From contig CM020502.1 in the NCBI GenBank assembly GCA_009823395.1, forward strand, positions 2,599,001 to 2,663,000: DNA of 64,000 nt. Reading direction: 5' to 3'. The notes below the pieces were generated by a model. The model made no database searches. It was given only the letters and a program-made list of their open reading frames with translations, and was not told the origin of the DNA. Made by a program: the position numbers and the translations under genes. This DNA comes from Thamnaconus septentrionalis. Its lineage: Eukaryota; Chordata; Actinopteri; Tetraodontiformes; Monacanthidae. This document shows, in pieces, positions 1 through 11,700 of this stretch; the stretch's first letter is position 1; each line of letters starts with the position of its first letter.

Positions 1-210
1 TACTTTGGCGTGAGGCAGCACGCTCACGGTGGAGAAGTCTCGCTGCGCCGGCCCTTGTTCCGGCCTCGGGACTTCTTTTTGTCCGTGGAGATGACGCTGA
101 CACGTTACGGGACGACACATCTGTACATGGCCAAGATTGCGGTGTTTGTCGAGCACGCGCACTCCATCTGGCCCTCGAGAATTGTTGCTTTGTCGAGGCC
201 TGACATGTAA
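1..210 (+). CDS. fbln1: Fibulin-1, C-type isoform, terminal coding exon (5' partial)
   Basis: Frame 1 is open from the window edge to TAA at 208-210. It encodes the end of a fibulin-type C-terminal module: a GGEVSLRRPL strand, then RPRDFFLSVEMTLTRYGT, then MAKIAVFV. This matches the end of human fibulin-1C (PEPRDLLLTVKMDLSRHGT, then VAKLFIFV) better than the 1D ending. Fibulin-1 is a secreted, calcium-binding extracellular-matrix glycoprotein; C and D isoforms share the EGF-like region and differ in this last module. All upstream exons lie outside the window. The tail runs about 15 residues past the human 1C end (EHAHSIWPSRIV and onward). The exon's own acceptor is not visible, so position 1 may be inside the exon. 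The D-type exons follow 2 kb downstream, as in human. Confidence 0.85.
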   Translation, partial: YFGVRQHAHGGEVSLRRPLFRPRDFFLSVEMTLTRYGTTHLYMAKIAVFVEHAHSIWPSRIVALSRPDM

Positions 211-545
211 AGGAACAGCTTGAGGCTTTTGTCGATCCCATCCCCGTTCTTCTCTATGCTTTCTGCTTTTGTGCTTTTTTGTTCAAACTTTTATTTTCAA
301 ACCATGTGAAATCATTGTCGCCAATGCCAAATTTGATTTGTTTTGTTTCATGCATAATATTTATTTTTACACCTTTCCTTTTTTGTTTTGCTTGCTATTC
401 ATTTCTTGCCTGCGTCTTTTGTACGCTCTGCGCATTCACCAAAATATGATTTCCAATAAAGGCATCTTTCTTTCTTCTTTTGTTCACAACAAAGGTGTGA
501 GATTCAGTTCTGAGCTGTGAATAAACCTGTGATTTTAAAGGAACT
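211..545 (+). terminator. fbln1: 3'UTR and poly(A) signals of fbln1 C-type transcript
   Basis: A T-rich, non-coding stretch follows the C-isoform stop codon. Two canonical AATAAA hexamers lie at 455-460 and 520-525, the second followed by a GT/T-containing sequence. Either could end the short isoform C mRNA before the D exons. Which site is used cannot be told from sequence. Confidence 0.6.
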
Positions 546-2165
546 TTGAAAAGTAACTGAACGTTCTGATTTTGGTGCAAAGCATTTTTCAGCAATCTAC
601 TCTGGCTTTGTCACACGGTCCCGAAAAACGAGAGGTTAGTTAGGTATTGGCAGGTGTGAGTGCGAGTGTGAATGCTTGTTTGTCTTTAAGTGGCCATGTG
701 ATAAACTGTGGACCAAGCTGTCTTCGCCCAATGACTGAATTGACTGAATTGTAAATGACAGAACTTTCAGGAATCGTTTTGTTTTCTTTCTTTTTTTTTT
801 CAGCACTGGATTTTGTCTACCATGTCATGCACAGGAATACTAAAAGGACATCTCACACCACTAGATGGAGCCTTCTCGCTTTGCAAGTCTGCGGTGCAGT
901 TGCAGGGATTTTTTTTTTATTTTTTTTTTTTGCTTTCTTCTTTCATTTAAACTGATGACAGTCGTAACTCACGCACTGTATGCATGGCATCTGTGTGCGT
1001 TTTCACTGGGATTGGAATTAATAAGTGACAGGGGAAAAACGGCCTCTCCGTCTTAGCTAACTGTGCATAAACACTGGCACCGTTTCGTGTTTCTGCCACC
1101 ACTCTGGCGGTTCTTCCTCTGTGGTCATATCTAAAGGCTGAAACCAATTTTTTCCAGCGTTCACTTCCAAGCAGCTTTGCCGTAGAATTGGAGAAATCAC
1201 TTCAGGACAGATTACTAGAAAAATAAGCGCAGCCGTTGTTTTCCCTTTTTTGAGAGAGAGAGAGAGAAAGACAGCGAGGAGAGAAAGAGAGATAGAAAGA
1301 AAGAGAGAGAGTCTCAGGTTCAGCCAGCACAGGGGCTGAGTTGGTGTATTAAGGCTCGTGTGATGGATGGTGATCAGTGTGTTGGTATTAAGTGGTTATC
1401 AGTTAATTTGCTGTGAGGGATTCCAGTGGAACAGTGGCATGGTTGCTCAGCTATATACGAGCAGCCCATTCACTGTAGTCCAGGAAATTTTTGGAGCATG
1501 AACAAGCTGAAGTGTCCATTCATCCATGATTTAAAATGAAATATTTGGGAAATGCACAGTGTGTCTATATTGGTCTGAGGGTCACATTTTGAAAGATGTC
1601 TTTGCCAGAAGTTATTACTTTACTAGAGAAAAAAAGAGAAAAACTTTGGCTAAGTCTTGTCTGAGACATTTGTGATCATTCCCATTGACAGGGCACATGC
1701 AGATCAAGTCTTACTGCTTTCCTTCCTTCAAACCCCAGTGTGTTTTTCTGCCCTGCCTTCCCACTGTTTTTCTTGGTGTGCATATGGCGGTGCACGACAC
1801 CACACTATCATATCTGTGGCTTTGGCTTCCTGGTCACTGGAACAACTTGGTCTCACCTGCGCACTACTAATGGCACGGCTCCTCTCTGCGGTTGGCTTTC
1901 AAAGTGTGCCTCTCCTCGGGTTGAGGAAACTCAACAGAAGAGGGATTTTTTTTCGGGGGCGATGTGGAATTAAGGTTTGGCCCCTCTTAAAGACACATAA
2001 TCTTTGGATAACCATGTTGGTTTGGCTGTTCAGGTATTGCCAAGTTTCTTTTTGGTGGTCGTTTGGTACAGGAAAAAATGCATTCTGTTGTCTTTACACA
2101 TATGCAACATCCGTAAAATTCTCATCACGTCAGTCTGCCTTCCATCACCCCTTTCCGGTCTCCAG
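546..2165 (+). other. Intron between fbln1 C-terminal and D-terminal exons
   Basis: No credible exon was found here. The stretch contains T-runs near 790-810 and 909-930 and a GA-rich tract at about 1253-1312. Human fibulin-1D has an extra Cys-rich segment ahead of the exon seen at 2166; its fish counterpart was looked for here and not recognised, so it is either diverged or upstream of the window. Confidence 0.6.
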
Positions 2166-3066
2166 AGAAGATCTCCCGCTTAGCCTGCGCTGCAGCAGGG
2201 ACTGCCCACCCAATATCCCGGACTGCTTAAATCAACACATTCTGCTCATCAGCCACATCAACCTCGCCCTGCCAACCTTCATGCACTTCAGTGGGCCCGA
2301 GGGTAAGATGCAAAGTGCAACGTCTGTTCTGCGGTTGCGTCACTCAAACACCCAGATAAGCGGAGGCGGCTTTTTTATTTGCTGTGATGCCAACGTTTTT
2401 AAACTTACATAGGAGGAAAAAATATTGATCTGTTATGTTTTTATGGTCCTCTGTGCTTTGCTTGTGAGAGAAACAGTCAACACAATGGCACACGTTGCTA
2501 TTTCAAGTTTAGTGATAAAGCTTATACAGCACATTATTGTAGACTCAATTCCCGCTTTCATCCCAGAGTGCTATTGTTAAGTGTGCGTTTCAATTATAAA
2601 TGCCTTACTTGAGTACCAGATCTCGCTTTGTGGTTCTGTTGCAATTGCACTTGCGGAGATATAATCCCATTTCTTTCATCAGAATTGGTTTTCCTGCGGA
2701 CAAACATGCTGGCTGATCCAGGTCCTGACCCCAGCTACGCCGCCGTCAGCTTTGTAATTCAGGTTCCAAAAGAAATCCAGTTCCGGTTCTGTTTCGATGT
2801 GCAAACTCGCTCCTTTGATGGATATATCATGGGTAAGGAGTATCACCCACACTCGATGATTCAAACAGATACATTTCACCATTTCTCTCATCATTTCATT
2901 CTGTGTCCACGTCTCCTCCCACCCAGGTGTGGTTCGGCAGTTGAATCCCATTCCTGGACCCAGGAGCATTGATTTAGATGTGGAAATTCAGTATATGAAG
3001 TATGGCCTCGTGACGCATTCCTCCGAAGTCTTCATCCACGTCATTGTTTCAGAGTTCTCGTTCTAA
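2166..3066 (+). CDS. fbln1: Fibulin-1, D-type isoform, three terminal exons (5' partial)
   Basis: Three exons join in frame: 2166-2302, 2683-2832 and 2927-3066, with TAA at 3064-3066. All have AG acceptors and GT donors, and the two junctions are phase 1. The first reads CSRDCPPNIPDC, matching the human 1D segment CIKSCRPNDVTC, and ends in GPE. The second carries ELVFLR (human EIIFLR) and SFDGYIM. The last reads GVVRQLNPIPGPRSIDLDVE and ends VIVSEFSF (human GVVRQVRPIVGP and VSEYWF). Together they form the alternative fibulin-type module of isoform D. The first exon starts with the third base of a codon, so a phase-2 exon must precede it. Matrix-protein function is known for the family; isoform assignment rests on the residue matches. 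Confidence 0.9.
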
Positions 3067-4073
3067 TCTGAGGGTGAAAAGTGAAAGATGGGGCACCAGC
3101 AATAAGAAGTTGTGTTGTATAATATTTGAGAATTATTTAAAGGATCCAGTGAAGCGCCTGTCTTGCTGGGCATTAAATTAACATGAATGCTTAACCGGAA
3201 CAAATTCAGCAAAGGCTGATGAGAATGTTAATAGTATTTGATCAATGACAAAAACAAACCATATTTCTATTTGTCTTGCTTCACTGTACATCCCGGGTAC
3301 ATCTGCAGGTTCACGGCCTCACGTGTAAACAGAGGTCTGAAAATGTGGCTTTCCAGAGATCTGTAGAGTTCATCATACAAGGCTGCTGCATGGGAAACTG
3401 GGACGAAACAGTGCGTAAAGTATGAAAATGGGTGCAATAAGAGACCTTATAGGATTTGAACGTGTCAAAAAAAAAAAACAAAGGGCTTTAGCCTGCTGGA
3501 AGACTTTAAAGGATCATCATAATTATTAAAACGTATTCCTCATGACATCCAATAGTCGTTGAGGCATTTCATGAAAAACCACAAATGGCAACCATCTGGA
3601 GCGACGGAGACGTTATTAGTTTCTTGTACTTTATGTGGAAAACATGAATATCTGTCGCAATCTTTGGTCTGTCAATCTGATGCTTGTTGAAATGTTTCTC
3701 TCGAGACGAAGGAGGGAGACCAAATGACCGGCCGGCCTTGCCTGAGCTCAACTATTAACACACCGTAAAATAGTGATTTCTTCCCTTAAAGCCCCCAGAT
3801 GTCTTGAAAGTTATCTGTTTTTAAGGGTTACACGGAAAATAGTGCTGCTCTGTATGTTTTTTTTGAATTACAACTTGGATTCAGACAACCATGAGTGCCA
3901 ATATAATTGACAGTTAGTTTAATGTTAATATTTACCCCCAGCTTATATTCTATGATGTACCAGATGTGAAACAAAAGCCTTGTGTACTGACTTCATTTTT
4001 GTATTTTTTCTGATTTGTTCTGCCCAATTTGTTGACACTGATTCCGGCTGTATGAACATCTGTTAGCAATAAA
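3067..4073 (+). terminator. fbln1: 3'UTR and poly(A) signal of fbln1 D-type transcript
   Basis: About 1 kb of non-coding sequence follows the D stop. A canonical AATAAA at 4068-4073 is followed by a GTGTTTATGTTTTTG-type GT-rich downstream element near 4091. This is the likely 3' end of the gene, leaving about 0.8 kb before atxn10, which is transcribed in the same direction. Confidence 0.6.
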
Positions 4074-4551
4074 GACTACGTGCCATTAATTGTGTTTATG
4101 TTTTTGAGTGAAGGAGCTCTGTCATCGACCACTGCGCACTAAATCAGCTGCCCTTATGTGAACATAACTGAGGTCTGCAGAGGAACTTAAATTTATTGGA
4201 TATCCTGCTTTTTTTCCGCCCTGAAATTAAACTCCTCACATTGTCCAGCCCTGCCACACCATTTCCAGTTTCAGTTTGACAGTAAAAGAAGAAAAAAATG
4301 TGCTTTTTATGAGATTGGGAACAATTGAATATTCTAGTGCCAAGTTGTAAAGATGACACATTGTATAACACAAACACGTCTTACATTCATAAGCAACTGT
4401 CTTGCACTTATGAACAAGTGCATGACTCATGAACTGAAAAAACATCGCTCAGAGATACAGAAACCGCACAATGGGTGTGTTGGTGCACAACAACGGAGGA
4501 ACCAAAAAGTCTGAATCGTGGTATGCTTCAACATATTGAATCCACGTAACC

Positions 4552-4635
<84 letters not shown>

Positions 4636-4690
4636 GTTATGAGTAGTAGTAGTAGTATGAGTATTATTATTCTTATTATTGTTAGCAGTA
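4552..4690 (+). repeat. (ATT)n/(GTA)n compound microsatellite between fbln1 and atxn10
   Basis: About 28 consecutive ATT units are followed by (GTA)5 and further interrupted ATT units. The tract sits about 210 bp upstream of the atxn10 start codon, so length variation would fall close to that promoter. Confidence 0.95.
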
Positions 4691-4800
4691 GTATTATTAT
4701 TACTACAACATAAATAAGTAGTATAGATGAAAGTATGGAGAAACGATCGGTTTAATTTTGAAATCCACGCAAATTGCTTGTGCAGCGGAAGAAAACAGGA

Positions 4801-4900
4801 GCACATGCTCCGACCCCGCCTTAACCCAGGAATTGGACCAATCGTGAGTTAGAAGCGGGTCCGGATGTCCCACCCTTGCACGAGTCTCTGTCGGTCAAAC
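4801..4900 (+). promoter_or_regulatory. Probable atxn10 proximal promoter with paired CCAAT boxes
   Basis: ATTGG (4832-4836) and CCAAT (4838-4842) form an 11-bp palindrome about 60 bp upstream of the ATG, in a GC-richer, TATA-less context. This suits a housekeeping gene such as atxn10. The transcription start cannot be fixed from sequence; it probably lies within about 60 bp of the ATG. Confidence 0.5.
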
Positions 4901-6347
4901 ATGGCAGCTTTAGCCCACAGCAACATGGACTTTAAGGCGTCGTTCTCCGGCAGTCTGAATGAAAAGCACTGTCCCGAGCACTTGCAGGCTCTAAAAACAT
5001 TCACGACAGCGTTGCGGGACAAAGAGTACAGGTGAGGCTTGGGCGTTTTGCGGCATTTTTTAAAAGTCCGGGGTGTTTGCTTGTCTGCTAAGCTATCGTG
5101 ACGTTTAGCTTTTGCGTGCTGTCAAAAATCACCCTCCGTTGGCTGAAAAAAGGGGGCCTTTTACTTTTATTATGGCCACTTCGTGTTTATCACTCTTAAT
5201 ATGTCTGCGTCATGTTAATTAAATTACGTTTCCCAACTCAGCAAAGTTGCAGAGCTGTCAGAAAAAAGGCTGCTTTACTGTCATTGGTCATGTTATCGCC
5301 GCTGCAGTCGTGCTGACCTCACGCCTGCCGTAAAATGTACCCCAACATAGGCGAGAGCGCGCCTGTGATATTGGGTGATGATGTAATGAGGCAGAGTTAA
5401 AAGTAAATTAATGAATAAATGAATAAAGCAGACGCAGTGTCGCAACTAAACGGAGGCCGACTGTGGAGGACAACGACGCGTAACCACGGCAATGATAACA
5501 ACTGACACACTCCCAGTCAAAATTAGCAGACACACACGCGCGCGCACAGTTAACAAAGACGTATATTCAGTTGTGAATATGAAACAATTTGCAGTTTGTA
5601 ATCCGCTTGCTTCATATTTACAGAGATTCTGTTGAGGAGGAAGCCTTCGCCGCTCTTTACCAGGTCCTGTCCCGGCTGTCTGATGATTTCAGCACCGCTG
5701 GTGATCAGGAGCTGCAGCTGCAGCTGATGGCGGAGTGTTTCCGGGCTCAGAGGAACGCCTGCGTCCAGAGCAGCCGCAACCAGACAGCGATCAGGTACAC
5801 AAAGCGGTGATGTTAAAGGCTAAAGAGTTAAAGAAAAGAGACGGTCGCTCCGTTGCTTGCTGCAGTGAACATCGGGTGTAACCTCAGACACCACAGAGCA
5901 GTGGGTGTTTCCACTCATAAAGCACATTTCCACATGTTTCTTTCCAGCCCCTGTCAGAGTCTTGGCAAAAGGTATCAGAATAAGCATATAACTTACATCA
6001 GCATATAATAGTCATTTCGGTAGTATATAACTCTACAGTATAATCACCAGAGACCGTGTGTCTTGTGCAATCACTTTTTATTATTTTAGACAACACTTCA
6101 CACGATGTTCAACTTCTTCTTTATATTTTAATATGGTTATTTTGCATTCATTTGTATGTGAATGTAAATATATGTTTGCTTTTTAAGGCTGGCTCAGGCC
6201 GTGTCCATCCTGCACTCATTGCACAAACTTCATTGTAAACAGATAATGATATATGAAATGAAATGTGTATATGTGTGTGTATATATATATATATATATAT
6301 GTATATACACATGTATGTGTGTGTGTGTGTGTGTGAGTATATATGTA

Positions 6348-6408
<61 letters not shown>

Positions 6409-8743
6409 ATATACATATATATACTATATATGCATACACACACACAGACACACATTCTTTGAATTCAGGACATAATATGTAGCCTTTTGAAAGTTGGAAT
6501 AAGTTAATTCATCAGTTCCTTTCAGTCTAAAATTCAGCCTTGTACATTCCAAAAGGAGTTTGTTGCCACGATGCTTGTGTGTGCGCGTGACACCAGCGTG
6601 CATCACGTGTTCCTTACGTGCGCCGTATTCTTCCCCTAGGAATCTTGGTTTCGTCGACGTTTCCCTTAAACTACTGCCGCTTCTTCAAACAACCAATCTG
6701 GATGGCAGGTTTGAAGGTATGCCCTGACTGATCCTTCATTTTAAGACGTTTCAGCCTGTACCATGTGGCCTTTGTTTAACTCATCCCATCATCCACCACC
6801 TTCTGTCGACAAGCTCTGTGTTGCGCCATCCAGTTCCTGGGTAACTTGGCGGTGGGGAACCAAATGTGCAAAGACGACATTTGGAGGCAGAGTTTCCCGC
6901 ATCTCTTCCTGTGAGTGTTGTGCGCTCCATGCCACAGCGACATGATCGCTGCGGTATGCAATGCTGAAAATGTAGTATTAAATACTTTAAAACCAACGAT
7001 AAACATACATTTTAAATTGTTATATTATTTAAGTCGTCCGTCTCCTCGTCTCACCCACATCCATTACTGCATCAGGCAGCTGCTCAGCGTCAAGGATGAG
7101 AAAGCAGTCAGCTACGCCGCCATGGTGCTCCACACCTGCCTGGATGAAGCCAAAGTTGAGGAGCTGTCAAAGCCGCAGAACATCCTGGTAGCGTTCAGGG
7201 TGATGGAGCTGTGTAGGACCCGACCTGACCTGGACTGGACGTAAGCACATGTCCCTGCTGAGCAGTTAAAACATCTCCCACACAATTCACTTCAGAATAA
7301 ATTGAATTATTTTTGCTGGCATTTGTTTTATTTTGTTTTGCAGTGTTTTAATTGCCACCCAACATTTCCTCAAATCCTCAACCCTGGTCAAGAGCATGTA
7401 CTGTGGGATGTCTCACCATGAAAGGTAATGATCAGTGCTATGAAAAAACCCCAAAAATGTGGTTTCTGGGACAGGGATAACTAGTCCTGAGCTGTAAGAT
7501 GTCTGCAATCCTTCATAGTCTGACTAATTTCTATAGGTTCAAAATGTTGAGTTATCTAGCTGAGATTTTTCAAAGGTGTCAAATAATGTTGATCGTAATT
7601 ACACAGCAAATGCCGCCAACACCAAACTACAAAAAGGACAAAAAAATTAGCAGTGTATGCACCAGTTCAATTGTGATTTCTAAGTTTTACAATCATTTCA
7701 ATATTCCATGTATGTCTTCAGAGAACTTCTAAAAACTAAACTAAATGAACCACAATTGAATTATTTTATTATTTGCTGTCCACGTTGCACGGCCACTGAC
7801 AGCATTGTTTGTTCACTTTTCAGAGTCACCCTTTTGGAGCTGATCTCTGCGCAGCTGAACGAGGAGGGCTCTGACAACTGCGGCGTCCCCCCCGCCGTGG
7901 CTCACTTCCTGGCCGGCTCCTTCCAGAAAGGTTGCGGCGCTGTGCTGACGCTCGCCACCGGCTCCATTTCCAGTGATGAGGTACGAACAGTGACGGAGGC
8001 CGGCTCTGACTCCAGCCCCTCCGTTTGCATTGTGGTGTTTTTTGCATTCCCTGGTGGAAGTGTCCGAGTCTTGGCCCAGCGGCTCTGAGTATGAACCTGC
8101 CTGCCTGTTGCGATTCCCCTTCAGGTCCTGCAGGAGGCGCTGACTGTGATCAGTCTGCTGGATGTCCTGTGTGAAATGACCTCGGACCTCAGGCAGTTTA
8201 TGTTCCTGCAGGACTACCCCGACCTTCTCGAGACCACCGTGGGTGAGTGGAGACACTCTGGGGGTGGATAACAATACTTTTACCTTGAAATGTCATGATC
8301 GTTGAATAATTTTGTGATTGGGCCTTTAATTTGTTGATTTTGAGCATGGTGAGAACACAGGACACATCAGGCAAATAAATGTGTTTTTTATGAGCTAACT
8401 ACAATACAAAACAATTTAACAGTGTAAAAGTAATAAAATAATAATAATGATAATAGTAGTAAAATAATAGAGAGCTAGAAAAACTGCAACAAAAGTATCA
8501 ATCTTATCATGCAAATATCGATCCGATACCAATACTCACCTTGGTTTCGATACGATTGATCCCTAAGCCCTAAGACACACATATATACCCATCAAATGAG
8601 TCTATGACTGAAGTCTGGGCAACTCATATTAGAATAAAGATCTAACATTCGCAGAGGAGTCTTTACTGTCAATGCTAAACCTTTCTGTGTCCATCTTTTA
8701 ATACTACTACTACTACTACTGCTACTACTACTACTACTACTAC

Positions 8744-8777
<34 letters not shown>

Positions 8778-11700
8778 AATAAACCACATTGTTTAATTCT
8801 GCATTTTTAAATATTTTTAAAATAATTTCTTGTTTTTTCTTCCTCCCCGTCTCTCCACACTGTACACGCAGAGCTACTGGAGCAGGTGCACGCCATTGGA
8901 AAGGCCAGCAAGAACGTCTTCAGCGCCGCGCAGAACTTCAGCGCGGAGGGCGACTGCTCCGCTCACTCCCCCGTCATCAGCTTCAAGGCCCACCTCATCA
9001 GGCTGATCGGGAACCTGTGTCACAGCAACACCGCCAACCAAAACAAGGTAATGGACGGGCCAGTGAGAGGCCTCCAAAATTTCAGAAGTCAGTCAGTCTG
9101 ATCAGTGGAGCTGAAATATAAATAGATGACTGTTGCCTTCATCCAGTTTGTCCACTTGGATATATTACTAGAAATTTATAAAAACAAAAAATCAAAACAA
9201 AAAAAGATGTGTACACATATAATCCTCTTTCCCTTAGCCCAGAGAAGAGTGACATAGAAATTCAGAAAACTCCCTCAAGTGTTTTCAGAACTGAAATACA
9301 CACAAGTAAAGATATAACAGCCTCCACCAGAATGGCCAGGTTCCAGTCATATCCATCACTCTTTTCATACTGAAGTTGCTCATTCCCAAAACTGACTCGA
9401 TAGCGGCAGTTTTCCCCAAACCTTTGTGGATCTCATCCAGCCAACTCCATGTATTTGACCCTTGCCTTTGTCACCTCCTCAGTTCGTACCTTCGCTCAAT
9501 CCACCTCCTCCACTCACGGCAACGGTCAGACATAAGTGGTAGCAAAACCCTGCTTGGACTGAAGCCAAATGCCGTGTTAAAATCTCCCTGTTTGATCACT
9601 TCTTTTGAAAAGGTGCCACATTTTCAGCTCCAGTCGTCCCGGGGAGTTTGACCCACAACAACTCGGGTTCCTTCTGCTAAACATTTCCTTCCTCACCTCA
9701 AGTCATTTTCATTGGTTCCCTCCACCGCCGCCACCTTCTCCTCCTGCCACTAATATACAGAACAGATCGGCAATAAATCTGGGGAGCTGGAGCGTCAGAG
9801 CCGGAGCCTGGACCTGGACCGGTGGCACCCCGTGCGAGACCCGTAGCGCCTAATAGGAAGGGATTTGTGGAATGCCTGCGGGATGGCCACCCTCGGCTGG
9901 CCTCGCCGTCATTTTTATGGATGCTGATCTGTGGTCTGTCGGCGGTCAGAAATCACCCCTGTATCAGTTTTCACCCCTTCCAGTAAACCCGATGTCACTC
10001 CTCCTTTCACCTTGGGGATGAGATCGCAATTTTAAGTCCCGCTGGCCGTCTGTCCATCCGTCCGTCCACGTCTTTATTGGTCTGGACTCTGACGTAAGCA
10101 AAGTCGGACGTGAGCGTGTCCTCGAAAAAAAAGGAAAGAAAGAAAATTGGAAAATGCTAAACGGCGCAAATGACATTTCCATTCTTCTGGCAGCCGGAAC
10201 GTCGTCTTGTTCCTGGAGCTCCGCCGCATGCAGAGGTTCAACCGCAGCGGCGAGGGGAGGTAGCGGGGGTGGTGTGGAGGACCGGGGGCCAATAATTAAG
10301 CATATGGAGCCTTACGCTTGACACAGAGCTGATGGCCCCGTCCTGACTTCAAGCCTTGGAACCCCGTAAAAGCTGAAAGAGGTTCATTGTGTCTTCATAA
10401 GGTAAATGTTGTTATTAGCATTTTTCTTGTATAACAGACACATTATTACAGTATTTTGAGATGTTGTAGCCTCTCCCATACCTGGAGCGACGTCCTGGAA
10501 GGGAGGGGTGGACTGACAGCTGATATAAACGTATCACACAGCATCACCCAGGTGACGGAAGTTACCGTTGAAACACGTAACGGTACGAAAATAGCATCTC
10601 AAAATAGTCATGCGTCTGTTTTAAAAGAAAAACACTAATAATAATAATGAGCCCTGTAAAAACAAAAAAAAGAAAAACTGCGGGACATTTTAGTACATTT
10701 GCCCCTTTAAATAAATGTTTTCTCTTTCAAAAGCCATTACCGTCCTCGATCGGCCGCTAACGGTCGCCCTCTGAGCCCTGCCGCGCCGCAAGGATGACAT
10801 CACAGGCGTAATCAAGTGCGACCACTACGTCCTGATCCATAACATCAGCAGGACGGTGGTCAACATAAATGTCGCCCACATCCTGCAGTAAACCGTCGGA
10901 ACTGCTGTAAAACGCTGTGGAAAGTCGGTCTGACTCAAGGTCTGGTTCCCTTAGGTAAGAGACCTGGAGGGCGTCCCGCTCATCTTGGACAACTGCAACG
11001 TAGACAGCAACAACCCGTGTATCCTCCCAATTGTCTGGAAAGACAAACAATTCGTCTGTTTACATGCGCCGTGATTCAAGTTTACCCGAGTCATTGTCCG
11101 CATGCCTGCCAAGACGTCCCCTCAGTCCCTGTGAATGGCTTTTACTGACACTTGATGCTTTTGCCCAGGAAATTTTGGTGGCTTTTTCTTTTCCTTTTTT
11201 TCTTCTTTTTTTTTTCTTAAACCATAAATAAGCGTTGTGTCAGTATTTCGTTGCCACAGTGTTTAAAGCTGGACAACCAGGCTTTTTTGGAATCTTAACA
11301 CGAAATTGAGCTCGCAGTCAATTTGCTTTTGGGCTGCGGGTTTTATTTATTTTTAATTTTTGTTTTGTTTTTTCAACTTCACCGCTCGTCGTCCAGTCCA
11401 CAGTGGCTATTTTTTCTTCATTTGTGTTGAATTATTCCTCCCCACTCCACACTGAAATGTTTTCATAGCCTCATATTTACAGGCGGGCAGGAACGAAATA
11501 TTCCAAACACCTCAAACGTGATGCAATCCAAATAGAGGAGCATTACTAACTCGGCCTCAGAAATTACCATACAATCGTTGTGTCACACTGGGTAAACTTC
11601 ACCGCGACGGGGGCCAATTTTTTGGATTATTTCTGACAGTGATAATTCTGTGCTGTATGTTTTTCTTGCCCTCCCTTCCCCCCTTTTTTCACGGCTGTTT

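Noticed and set aside
800..890. Exon-like stretch after a T-rich tract and CAG
   Set aside because: A good acceptor is present and one frame faintly recalls the Cys-rich start of fibulin-1D, but that frame stops quickly and no proper donor follows.
1657..2412. 251-codon open frame around the fibulin-1 D exon
   Set aside because: Only 2166-2302 is exon; the rest is intron that happens to remain open.
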